Positions 7,956 to 15,835 of a DNA stretch of 64,000 bases are shown here, one piece after another (positions within the stretch are counted from its first letter, which is position 1; each line of letters starts with the position of its first letter). The stretch covers positions 530,225-594,224 of the forward strand of contig NZ_JAHUWZ010000003.1 in NCBI RefSeq assembly GCF_019218755.1, in the 5' to 3' direction. Position numbers and translations under genes: made by a program. The stretch comes from Acidovorax sp. sif1233 (GTDB lineage: Bacteria; Pseudomonadota; Gammaproteobacteria; Burkholderiales; Burkholderiaceae_C). The notes beneath the pieces were generated by a model, which saw only the letters and a list, made by a program, of their open reading frames with translations, searched no databases and had not been told where the DNA came from.

Positions 7956-10658
7956 TCAGTCCGCCGCGCCGCCGGCGGCCGGGGGCGTGGTGGCGGCCTG
8001 GGTGGCCTCGGCGGCGTTCTGCAGCAGGACTTCCAGGTCGGCCACGGGCCCGGGCATCCCGAGCAGGTAGCCCTGGAAGAGCTGGCAGCCATAGTCCGCC
8101 AGCAAGGTCTTCTGCGCCGGGGTTTCCACGCCTTCGGCGATCACGTCGAGCTCCAGGTTGCGGGCCATGCCGATGATGGTCTGCACGATCACGTCGTCGG
8201 TGTGCCGCACGCCCAGGTTGTGCACGAAGGACTGGTCGATCTTGAGTTGGTCCAGAGGCAGGCGCGTGAGGTAGGCGAGCGACGAGTAGCCCGTGCCGAA
8301 ATCGTCCACGGAGAAGCGCACGCCCTTGGTCTTGAGCAGGCCCATCTTGGCGACGGTGTCGTCCACGTTGTCCAGCACCAGCGACTCGGTGAGTTCCAGC
8401 TTGAGCAGGTGGGGCCGCGCGCCGGTTTCCCGCAGCACCTCGACGACGCGGGCCACGAAATCGCGCTGGCGGAACTGGCGGGCGCTCACGTTGACCGACA
8501 GCTGCACATGCCGGTAGCGGGCATCGTTCTGCCACGCCGCCAGCTGCTCGCAGGCGGTGCGCAGCACCCAGTGGCCCATCGGCACGATGAGTTCGCTTTC
8601 TTCCGCCACGCCAATGAAATCACCCGGGGCGATCAGCCCGCGGTCGGGATGGATCCAGCGGATGAGCGCCTCGGCGCCCACGATGCGGCCGTCCAGGTGG
8701 AACTGGGGCTGGTAGTGCAGCACGAACTGCCGCGCCGTCAGCGCCGCCTGCAGGTCCCCTTCCAGCTGGGCGCGCACGCTGATGGCGATCTGCATCTGCG
8801 GATCGAAGAAGCACAGCGCGTTGCGCCCCTGCGACTTGACCTGGTACATGGCGATGTCGGCCTGCTTGAGCAGATCGACCGAGGGCTGCAGCGCTCCTCC
8901 CATCAGCGTGGCGCCGATGCTGGGCGTGCTGTGGTGGGTGTGCCCCCCCAGCGAATACGGCGCGTTGAGCGTGCGCAGGATTTTTTCACCCACGCGCCGG
9001 GCATGGGCAGCCGCCTCCTCGCTGTGCTGCGACAGCTCGTGCAGCATGACGACGAACTCGTCCCCGCCCAAGCGCGCCACGGTGTCCTCCCGCCGCACAC
9101 AGGTCTTCAGCCGCTCGGCGACCTGGCGCAGCAGCAGGTCGCCCACTTCGTGGCCCAGGGTGTCGTTCAGAGTCTTGAAGTGGTCGAGGTCCAGGAAGAG
9201 CAGCGCGCCGTACTGCCCGCTGCGCAGGCTGGCCGCGATGACCTGCTGCATGCGGTCCATGAGCAGCCGGCGGTTGGGCAGGTTGGTGAGCGGGTCGTAG
9301 AAGGCCAGGCTTTCGATCTCGGCGCTGGCCCGGCGCAGGGCGGTCACATCGTGGTACGTGATGACCAGCCCCCCTTCGGGCGTGGGCCGTTCGGTGATCT
9401 GGATCGTGCGGCCATTGGGCAGCACCTGTTCATGGGGCTCCTGGTGCTGCTTTTGCTTGAGCAGGCGCAGCTCCACCCAGCGCATGCGCTCGTCCTCGCT
9501 GGCGCGCGGCAGGTGGTGGCGGGAGGTTTCCTCCATCACGCGCCGGAACGGCACCGTCGGCGCGATCACGCTGCGCAGCCACGGAAATATCTCCTCGAAC
9601 CGGCTGTTCCACTGCACCACGCGGTACTCGCCGTCGAGCAGCAGGAAGCCGCTCACCATCGACTCCAGCGCCTGGTCCAGCGTGGCCTTGGACTGCGCGA
9701 TCGCGATGCGGGCCTGGGAGATGCGGTCCAGGTAGCGCAGCGCCAGATTGCCGGCCGCTGCGATCATGGCCACGAACAGCAGCCCCGTGAGCGCGATGGC
9801 GTTGCGCTGCTCGCGCCAGCCCGCCAGCGCATCGCGCAGCGGGATGCTCGCGGAAATGCGCAGGTCCTGGTACAGGATGGGCCGGTAGACCACCAGCGCG
9901 GGCTCCCCACTGAGGCGGGCCGGCGCTTTCCATTCCTGGCCCTTTTCCGCGAGTTCGTGGAGCGGCGGACTGAGCGTGGGCGTGATGGATTCCTCCCGGT
10001 TGGGCACGCTCAGCAGCAGCAGCCCTCCCGCGCGCTCCAGCGTGACCTGCAGGCCGCTGATGTCCACCCCCTGCACCAGCACCGAACTGAGCGCGCCGAC
10101 GGGCACCTCCGCCACCGCGACCACGCGGGCGCTGTCGGCCATGCGCAGGTGGCGAGCGAAGTACAGCACGCGCTCGGACGTGGCGAAGCTCACCACCGGC
10201 GGGCTGATCATGAGGGTGGAGACGGGCTGCTCCAGCACCGTCGCCAGGAAACCGGGCGGCAACTGCACGGGCAGCGCGCTGCCGGCGGCGTCGGAGGACG
10301 CCATCGACTTGCCGTTGGCGTCCAGCAGGGCCACGTAGCGCACCATCAGGTTCTGCCGCGCCGAGCTGCGCAGCCGCTGGCTGGCCAGCTCGGGATCGAT
10401 CCAGTCGCGCATGGCGCCGGACAGCCCGAGCAGTTCATCCATGCTGGCCAGCAGCACATCCACCGCCAGCAGGGACCGGTTGAGCGCCGCCTCGGCGCCC
10501 GCCACGAAGCGCGTGGCCTGGGCTTCGTTGTCGTCCAGCGCCACCTTGCGGGCGTTCCATGCCAGCGCGGCCGACACCAGCACCACCGCCGCCATGAACA
10601 CCGCCGCCCCGGCCCATACGAAGGCCTTGATCCGCAGCGGGGTGTTGGACTCACTCAT
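7956..10658 (-). CDS. Membrane GGDEF-EAL sensor for cyclic di-GMP
   Basis: Synthesises and/or degrades cyclic di-GMP. 900 residues: a first membrane segment near 10-30, a ~260-residue periplasmic sensor, a second segment near 295-315 (NAIALTGLLFVAMIAAAGNL), a PAS-like region (VSGFLLLDGEYRVVQW), then GGDEF and EAL domains. The cyclase signature GGDEF is intact and preceded five residues earlier by RRED, the RxxD product-inhibition site. The EAL domain has EALIRWIHP, NVSARQF, DDFGTGYSSLAYL and LKIDQSF, so both activities look possible. The start ATG overlaps the stop of the upstream binding-protein gene (ATGA), pointing to a shared transcript. Confidence 0.93.
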   Translation of the reverse strand: MSESNTPLRIKAFVWAGAAVFMAAVVLVSAALAWNARKVALDDNEAQATRFVAGAEAALNRSLLAVDVLLASMDELLGLSGAMRDWIDPELASQRLRSSARQNLMVRYVALLDANGKSMASSDAAGSALPVQLPPGFLATVLEQPVSTLMISPPVVSFATSERVLYFARHLRMADSARVVAVAEVPVGALSSVLVQGVDISGLQVTLERAGGLLLLSVPNREESITPTLSPPLHELAEKGQEWKAPARLSGEPALVVYRPILYQDLRISASIPLRDALAGWREQRNAIALTGLLFVAMIAAAGNLALRYLDRISQARIAIAQSKATLDQALESMVSGFLLLDGEYRVVQWNSRFEEIFPWLRSVIAPTVPFRRVMEETSRHHLPRASEDERMRWVELRLLKQKQHQEPHEQVLPNGRTIQITERPTPEGGLVITYHDVTALRRASAEIESLAFYDPLTNLPNRRLLMDRMQQVIAASLRSGQYGALLFLDLDHFKTLNDTLGHEVGDLLLRQVAERLKTCVRREDTVARLGGDEFVVMLHELSQHSEEAAAHARRVGEKILRTLNAPYSLGGHTHHSTPSIGATLMGGALQPSVDLLKQADIAMYQVKSQGRNALCFFDPQMQIAISVRAQLEGDLQAALTARQFVLHYQPQFHLDGRIVGAEALIRWIHPDRGLIAPGDFIGVAEESELIVPMGHWVLRTACEQLAAWQNDARYRHVQLSVNVSARQFRQRDFVARVVEVLRETGARPHLLKLELTESLVLDNVDDTVAKMGLLKTKGVRFSVDDFGTGYSSLAYLTRLPLDQLKIDQSFVHNLGVRHTDDVIVQTIIGMARNLELDVIAEGVETPAQKTLLADYGCQLFQGYLLGMPGPVADLEVLLQNAAEATQAATTPPAAGGAAD

Positions 10659-11770
10659 TTCGCGGGGGCCGCCGCCAGGCCGCGGACGGGGCCGATCGTC
10701 TGGTTCCACACCTGGGCGCAGCGCACCCCGCAGCGCTGCACCCAGCGCGGCAGCACGGTGGAGGCGAGGATCTCGTGCCGGTTGCGCTCGTCCTGCGACG
10801 ACACCGGCACCACCACCATGCTGCCCTTGCGGCCCCCCACGCAGGCAGGGGCCCCACGGTTGCAGGCCATGCCATCGGAGGTCTCGCGCTCGGACTCTTC
10901 CCAGATGGCGGCCTCCAGCCTGGGCAGCTCGCGCCGCAGCAGCGCACGCAGGTCGGGCGGCAGCGCCTCCCAGGCGGCCTGGTTGGCGCCGAAGATGGCC
11001 AGCCCCCAGGTCACGGGCAGCGCATGCATGTGCGAGGTGATCGCGGGCAGGCCCAGGGTGTTGCCCGACATGGTGCCGGTGATCGCGCATTCCGTGTTGC
11101 CCGCGGTGAGGCTGGGCACGATCTGCGCGAAACCGGTGAGCACCGGCACGCCGCCCAGCGCCCCGACGAAATCGGCCTGCGTGGAGGAGGACACCCGGGT
11201 GCGGCGCCCCGCCAGGTCGGCCAGCGCGCGCAGCGGCTTCTTGCAGAACACCACCTGGGCGGGGTACACGTACACCGCCAGGGCCTCCACGCCATGCTGG
11301 TCGCGTAAGACCTTCTCCAGGTAGGGCCGGAATGCCGCCAGCGTGGACTTGAGCGTGGCGATGTCGGGATTGAGGCCGGCCAGGTCGGGCGCGGTGTACT
11401 CGGGGTACTGGGCCGTGAATGAGCTCATGAGCGTCGTGCCGAAAGGCACCACGCCCAGCTGCAGCAGGCGCAGCATCTCGGCGCCGGGCACGCCGGCCCG
11501 GTCAAAGGGCACGATCTCGGCGTCGAACCGTCCGCCGCTCATGCGCAGCAGCTCCTTCGTCCAGAACGGCTCCTCCTGGCGGGTGTACTGGTTGATGCCC
11601 GCCAGGCCGCCCACGATGCGCAACTTGTAGGGCGCTGCGGCGGCCGTCGCCGGGGGCGCGGCCGTCTGGCCCATGGCCTGGGGCAGGCCGCCCAGCGCCG
11701 CGCATGCCGCGCACAGCAGCACCGCGGCGCGGCGGCGAAGGCGAAACCTCAGAGCGGGCATGGGCTGCAT
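10655..11770 (-). CDS. TRAP-type (DctP-like) periplasmic solute-binding protein
   Basis: Periplasmic receptor of a TRAP carrier, or an orphan sensor subunit. 371 residues from the ATG at 11770. The alternative ATG at 11761 gives the cleaner signal peptide (RRRAAVLLCAACAALGG, then AMGQ), and an ATG at 11812 is also possible. Family features: FWTKELLRMSGGRFDAEIVP near residue 60, then GVEALAVYVYPAQVVFCKK and ALADLAGRRTRVSSS. No DctQ or DctM permease is in the window. The ATGA overlap with the GGDEF-EAL gene suggests that binding may feed the sensor. DctP family rather than TAXI is my best reading. Confidence 0.82.
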   Translation of the reverse strand: MQPMPALRFRLRRRAAVLLCAACAALGGLPQAMGQTAAPPATAAAAPYKLRIVGGLAGINQYTRQEEPFWTKELLRMSGGRFDAEIVPFDRAGVPGAEMLRLLQLGVVPFGTTLMSSFTAQYPEYTAPDLAGLNPDIATLKSTLAAFRPYLEKVLRDQHGVEALAVYVYPAQVVFCKKPLRALADLAGRRTRVSSSTQADFVGALGGVPVLTGFAQIVPSLTAGNTECAITGTMSGNTLGLPAITSHMHALPVTWGLAIFGANQAAWEALPPDLRALLRRELPRLEAAIWEESERETSDGMACNRGAPACVGGRKGSMVVVPVSSQDERNRHEILASTVLPRWVQRCGVRCAQVWNQTIGPVRGLAAAPAK

Positions 11771-12167
11771 GGGGGGTTCTGGTACTGCAGCCCGCACGCG
11801 GAGCGAGGCCATGAACGGAGCGCCTTCGCGCCCTGGGCGCGGCGAAACCCACAGCGGTATCGGCGGATACCGCATGGATTCGCAACGCTGCCCGGGAGGG
11901 GAGTGCGCAGTGTCATGTTCCGGTGCTTTCGGGTTGGAGGACTGGGGGCCCCATTCTTCACCAAGTTTTTCCACCCGGAGGAAAAGCTGTCGGCAAAATG
12001 CCACGAGGTACCGCCGCAGAACCTGCCGCGCGCACAAGAACCCACCGCCCGCGGGTGGCCGGAAAGCACCCCGCGCCGCCCCCTCCAGCACGCAGCCCGG
12101 GCGCGCCAGCAGCGTTTTCGACGCGCAGGCTCAGGCAGGCGCCTGCGCCGCCGCCCGGATCAGAAGG
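11771..12167. other. Intergenic region, no gene seen
   Basis: About 400 bases between the binding-protein start and the SDR stop, both on the minus strand. It must hold the promoter of the binding-protein/GGDEF-EAL unit. I found no convincing -35/-10 pair, terminator, repeat or conserved frame. Confidence 0.4.
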
Positions 12168-12998
12168 TCAGAAAGTGCCCTGGTAGGCGCCGCCGTCCGC
12201 CAGCACGTTCTGCCCCGTCATGTAGCCCGCCTGCTGGCTGCACAAGAACGCGCAGATGGCTCCGAACTCCTGGGCCGTGCCGTAGCGCCCGACCGGAATC
12301 TGCGCCTGCTGGGCGCTGCGCACGTCGTCCACGCTCTTGCCGGCCTTGCTGGCGGCCGCGTTCACGGTGGCGGCGAGCCGGTCGGTGTCGAACTTGCCGG
12401 GCAGCAGGTTGTTGATGGTCACGCCGCGCGCGGCGATCTTGCTGCGCGAGACGCCGGCCACGAAGCCGGTGAGCCCGCTGCGCGCGCCGTTGGACAGGCC
12501 CAGGATGTCGATGGGCGCCTTCACGGCGCTGGAAGTGATGTTGACGACGCGGCCAAAGCCCCGTGCGGCCATGCCGTCCACCGTGGCCTTGATCAGTTCG
12601 ATGGGGGTGAGCATGTTGGCGTCCACGGCCTTGATCCATGCGTCCCGGTCCCAGTCGCGGAAGTCGCCCGTGGGGGGGCCGCCGGCATTGGTCACCACGA
12701 TGTCGAAGTCACGCCCTGGCCCGCCGGCCACGGAGAACACGGCCTCCCTTCCGGGGGCGGTGGTGATGTCGGCGGCCACGGCCAGCACCCGTGGCTTTGG
12801 CTGATTCTGCCCGCCAGCGCTAGAATTTTGTGCGGCTTCAGCTATCAATTGAGTAGCAGCCTGATCGAGGGCGTCCGCATTGCGGGCGTTGATGACCACA
12901 TTGACGCCCTCGCGCACCAGGGCCAGCGCACAGCCGTAGCCCAGGCCCTTGCTCGCGCCGCACACCAGCGCCCATTTGCCTGCGATACCCAAATCCAT
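12168..12998 (-). CDS. Short-chain dehydrogenase/reductase with atypical active site
   Basis: NAD(P)-dependent oxidoreductase of unknown substrate. 276 residues. The Rossmann motif is VCGASKGLGYGCA near residue 15, followed by VVTNAGGPPTGDF (the NAG motif) and VVNITSSAVKAP (the catalytic Ser strand). Where classical SDRs have YxxxK the sequence reads SNGAR, so the usual Tyr and Lys are replaced. The C-terminus CSQQAGYMTGQNVLADGGAY is typical. Start ATG at 12998 with GGAG six bases upstream. A dispersed repeat is translated near residues 48-66 (EAAQNSSAGGQNQ), making that loop longer than I expect. Divergent from the SH3 gene. Confidence 0.88.
   Translation of the reverse strand: MDLGIAGKWALVCGASKGLGYGCALALVREGVNVVINARNADALDQAATQLIAEAAQNSSAGGQNQPKPRVLAVAADITTAPGREAVFSVAGGPGRDFDIVVTNAGGPPTGDFRDWDRDAWIKAVDANMLTPIELIKATVDGMAARGFGRVVNITSSAVKAPIDILGLSNGARSGLTGFVAGVSRSKIAARGVTINNLLPGKFDTDRLAATVNAAASKAGKSVDDVRSAQQAQIPVGRYGTAQEFGAICAFLCSQQAGYMTGQNVLADGGAYQGTF
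12799..12857 (-). repeat. Dispersed repeat A, copy inside the SDR gene
   Basis: Minus-strand reading: GCTACTCAATTGATAGCTGA, then AGCCGCAC, then CTAGCGCTGGCGGGC. It matches the copy at 37192 block by block (ATAGCTGAAG, CGC, AGCGCTGG) and is translated in frame. Confidence 0.6.
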
Positions 12999-13066
12999 AA
13001 CAATCTCCGGTTCTGACGGCTGCACCCTGCGGCCTTTGAAAACCATCATACGTGGAGAGTTGCAAG

Positions 13067-13678
13067 ATGAACTGGCTGCACCGCGGAGCCCTTGCCGCCT
13101 GGCTGGCATTGGCCGCATTGGCGCCCCTGGGCGCGCAAGCGCAGGAGTCCGCCGTGGTCAAGCGCGCCACGCAACTGCGCGACACCCCCGCCGACACTGG
13201 CGCGAGCGTGGCGCCCCTGGAGGCCAACACCGTGGTCACCCGCAGCAACGAGCGCAAGGGCCCCTGGACCCGGGTGAGCACGCCGCAGGGCGCGACGGGC
13301 TGGGTGCACATGTTCGACCTGGGTCCGCAGTCGGGCTCGGCCGCGCCTTCCAGCAACGCGGCCACGAGCGGCCTGCGGGGCCTGGGCGGTCTGTTCGGCG
13401 GCAACAGCGGCCCCACGACCACGGCCACATCCACCGTGGGCATCCGCGGCCTGGGCGCCGAAGACATCGCCAACGCGCAGCCCAACCCGGCCGCCGTCGG
13501 CCAGGCGGAGGGCCTGCGGGTGAATGCGGACCAGGCACGCCAGTTCGCGACCACCGCCTCCCTGCAGCCACGCGCCGTGCCGCCACTGGCGGCGCCCCAG
13601 CGTCCGTCATCCAGCGGCAGCCCGGGAGCCACGGGCTCCTCGGCCAATCCTTCCGACCCCAACTTCAGCCCCAACTGA
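13067..13678 (+). CDS. Secreted SH3-like domain protein
   Basis: Probable periplasmic protein. 203 residues. A clear signal peptide (WLHRGALAAWLALAALAPLG, cleavage near AQAQ) is followed by a bacterial SH3-type domain: VVKRATQLRDTPADTGASV, VVTRSNERKGPWTRVSTP and GWVHMFDLGP at residues ~28-90. The rest is Gly/Ser/Ala/Pro-rich and low in complexity apart from GIRGLGAEDIANAQPNP. The ATG at 13067 has GGAG nine bases before it. Eleven bases separate its stop from the M48 protease gene, so the two are probably co-transcribed. Function unknown. Confidence 0.83.
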   Translation: MNWLHRGALAAWLALAALAPLGAQAQESAVVKRATQLRDTPADTGASVAPLEANTVVTRSNERKGPWTRVSTPQGATGWVHMFDLGPQSGSAAPSSNAATSGLRGLGGLFGGNSGPTTTATSTVGIRGLGAEDIANAQPNPAAVGQAEGLRVNADQARQFATTASLQPRAVPPLAAPQRPSSSGSPGATGSSANPSDPNFSPN

Positions 13679-13689
13679 GGAAAGCCGCC

Positions 13690-14736
13690 ATGCGACTGCC
13701 CTTTTCCCCTGCCTGCACGCGGCCGCTGGCCGCTGCGTGCACCGCCCTGGCGCTCACCCTGGTGCCGGTCTGCGGCCATGCCCAGAACGTGATGAACCTG
13801 CTCAACTCGCTCGGTGGAGGCACCAGCAGCAGCGGTGGCGGCCTGCTGGGCGCCGTCACCGGCGGCGGCGGCAATGCCGCCCGGGGCGACGACCTCATCA
13901 GCCTGCTCACGCGCTCGGTGGAGAGCATCGACGAGCCGAAAGAGATTGAAATCGGCCGCCAGCTCGCCGCCGTGCTGCTGGGCAGCAAACCACTGCACCC
14001 GGACATGGCCCTGCAGCGCTATGTGAACAACCTCGGGCGCTGGATCAGCCTGCAGTCCGAGCGCCCCCATCTTCCCTGGACCTTCGTCGTGCTGGACGAT
14101 CCCGGGTACAACGCATTCGCCGCGCCGGGGGGCTACGTGTTCGTGACCAAGGGGCTGATCGACCGCTGCGCGGACGAGGCCGAACTGGCGGGCATCCTCG
14201 CCCACGAAATCACGCACGTCACCGCCAGGCACCACCTGCACGCCATGCGCAAGACCGCGCAGTCCGGCATGTTCACGCAGCTGGTGGCGTCGCAGATCAA
14301 GACCAACGCCGTGGGGAACCTGGTGGCCTCGCAGTTCCTCGCCCTGGGCCGCAACCTGTATGCGCGCGGCCTGGACCAGGCCGACGAGTACGACGCGGAC
14401 CGCACCGGCGTGGCCCTGGCCACGCGCGCGGGCTTCGATCCGTATGGGCTGGTGGCGGTGCTGCAGCAGCTGCGCACGGCCGCGCCCGACAACCCCATGT
14501 TCACGCTGGCCCTGGCCACCCATCCGCCCGCCCAGGCACGGCTGGAGCAACTGGAACTGGCCATGGGCAAGAACCTGGATGGCTTCATGGGCGTGGCGCC
14601 CGTCACGGTGGCGCAGCGCCTCAACCCCCAGCCTTCGGCGGCCTCTGGCCCCGCCGCCGCGGTGCCAGGCGCGGTGAATCCGGCGGCGGCGCCCGCCCGC
14701 AAGCCCGCGCCGCCCGCGCGGAAAAAGACCTCGTAG
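13690..14736 (+). CDS. Secreted M48-family zinc metalloprotease
   Basis: Periplasmic or envelope endopeptidase of the BepA/YcaL/LoiP kind, thought to act on misassembled outer-membrane proteins. 348 residues. Signal peptide at 1-33 (LAAACTALALTLVPVCGHAQ), a Gly/Ser-rich linker, then the M48 core. The zinc motif HEITH lies in AGILAHEITHVTARHHLH near residue 180, and the third ligand region is DQADEYDADRTGVAL near residue 235. The tail is Pro/Ala-rich and basic. No TPR region follows, unlike BepA. Second gene after the SH3 protein; a strong terminator follows. Confidence 0.92.
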   Translation: MRLPFSPACTRPLAAACTALALTLVPVCGHAQNVMNLLNSLGGGTSSSGGGLLGAVTGGGGNAARGDDLISLLTRSVESIDEPKEIEIGRQLAAVLLGSKPLHPDMALQRYVNNLGRWISLQSERPHLPWTFVVLDDPGYNAFAAPGGYVFVTKGLIDRCADEAELAGILAHEITHVTARHHLHAMRKTAQSGMFTQLVASQIKTNAVGNLVASQFLALGRNLYARGLDQADEYDADRTGVALATRAGFDPYGLVAVLQQLRTAAPDNPMFTLALATHPPAQARLEQLELAMGKNLDGFMGVAPVTVAQRLNPQPSAASGPAAAVPGAVNPAAAPARKPAPPARKKTS

Positions 14737-14791
14737 CGGAGCGGTGCCCGGGGCCCCCAAAAGGTGTGCCCGCGCGGCGGGACAACAAGAA

Positions 14792-14817
14792 AAAAGGGCA
14801 GCGCGCGCTGCCCTTTT
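14792..14817. terminator. Bidirectional terminator between M48 protease and EamA genes
   Basis: A perfect 26-base palindrome: AAAAGGGCAGCGC followed by its reverse complement ending CCCTTTT. It lies between convergent genes and has A and T tracts on both sides, so it can serve both strands. Confidence 0.9.
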
Positions 14818-14887
14818 CCATGCCCGACAGCGCCCCTCCCCCCGGCCGTATGGCGTGGCATTCGGAGCACCACGGCAAGGGCCTTCA

Positions 14888-15835
14888 TCAGGCCTGCTGG
14901 CGGCGCGCGAGCTGCGTGAACACGAAAATGCCGGCGATGACCAGCGCCGTGCCCGCGGCCACCCACACCGTGAAGGGTTCGCCCAGGATCCAGACACCCA
15001 TGAGGATGGTGGACAGCGGCCCCACCATGCCGGTCTGCGCGGTCATGCCGGCGCCCACGCGCTCGATCGCCATCATCACCATGAGCACGGGCGCGGCCGT
15101 GCACAGCGTGGCGTTGAGCACCGACAGCCAGATCACCTCGGGCGCCACCACGGCCGCGCTGAAGGGCCGCAGCACCACGAACTGCAGCAGGCAGCACAGG
15201 CACGCCACCGTGGTGGCCAGCCCCACCAGCCGCAACGACCCCAGGCGCCGCACCAGCTCGCCGCTGTAGACCAGGTAGATGGCATAGCTCACCGCGCTCA
15301 GGAACACCAGCAGGGTGCCCCAGGCCGCATCGGCGCCCTGCAGGTTGGCCTCGTGGCCAAACACCAGCACCACGCCGCAGTAGCTGATCAGCATGCCCAC
15401 GGCCTGGCCCCAGTGGATGCCGCGCCGGTACAGCACCCAGCCGAGCATCACCACCAGCGTGGGGTTCAGGTACAGGATGAGGCGCTCCAGGCTGGCGCTG
15501 ATGTAGGCCAGCCCCGCGAAGTCCAGAAAGCTCGCCAGGTAGTAGCCCGTGAGCCCCAGGCCCAGCACGCCCAGCCAGTCCTTGCGCGACAGGGGCGGCT
15601 TGCCCCGGCTGGCCCACCAGGCCATCACGGCGAAGATGGGCAGCGCAAACAGCATGCGGTACATGATGAGCGTGACCGCGTCCACTCCGTAGCGGTACGC
15701 GAGCTTGACGATGATGGCCTTGCCGCTGAAGGCGATGGAGCCCAGCAGGGCGAGCAACAGGCCGGTTGCTACATTTTTTCTAGCTGCTAGCGCTTGTACT
15801 GATTGGGCTGGAGGCACTTTTTTCTCAAATCTCAT
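14888..15835 (-). CDS. EamA/DMT-family inner-membrane transporter
   Basis: 315 residues, about ten membrane segments in two EamA repeats (LALLGSIAFSGKAIIVKLAY at the start, VLNATLCTAAPVLMVMMAIE in the second half). Substrate unknown. The ATG at 15835 overlaps the stop of the upstream gamma-glutamyltransferase-like gene (TGATG), so the two are coupled. The first ~20 residues (MRFEKKVPPAQSVQALAARK) are encoded by dispersed repeat A rather than by recognisable transporter sequence. Coupling suggests export of a product or substrate of the upstream enzyme, which is an inference. Confidence 0.88.
   Translation of the reverse strand: MRFEKKVPPAQSVQALAARKNVATGLLLALLGSIAFSGKAIIVKLAYRYGVDAVTLIMYRMLFALPIFAVMAWWASRGKPPLSRKDWLGVLGLGLTGYYLASFLDFAGLAYISASLERLILYLNPTLVVMLGWVLYRRGIHWGQAVGMLISYCGVVLVFGHEANLQGADAAWGTLLVFLSAVSYAIYLVYSGELVRRLGSLRLVGLATTVACLCCLLQFVVLRPFSAAVVAPEVIWLSVLNATLCTAAPVLMVMMAIERVGAGMTAQTGMVGPLSTILMGVWILGEPFTVWVAAGTALVIAGIFVFTQLARRQQA
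15764..15830 (+). repeat. Dispersed repeat A, full copy at the 5' end of the EamA gene
   Basis: GTTGCTACATTTTTTCTAGC, then TGCTAGCGCTTGTA, then GGGCTGGAGGCACTTTTTT. One of the two copies that best define the element. It lies antisense to the gene and encodes most of the transporter's non-conserved N-terminus. Confidence 0.7.

Noticed and set aside
7785..11324. A 1179-codon open frame on the plus strand opposite the GGDEF-EAL and binding-protein genes
   Set aside because: His/Arg/Gly-rich sequence typical of antisense shadow frames in GC-rich DNA; the minus-strand genes carry clear conserved motifs.
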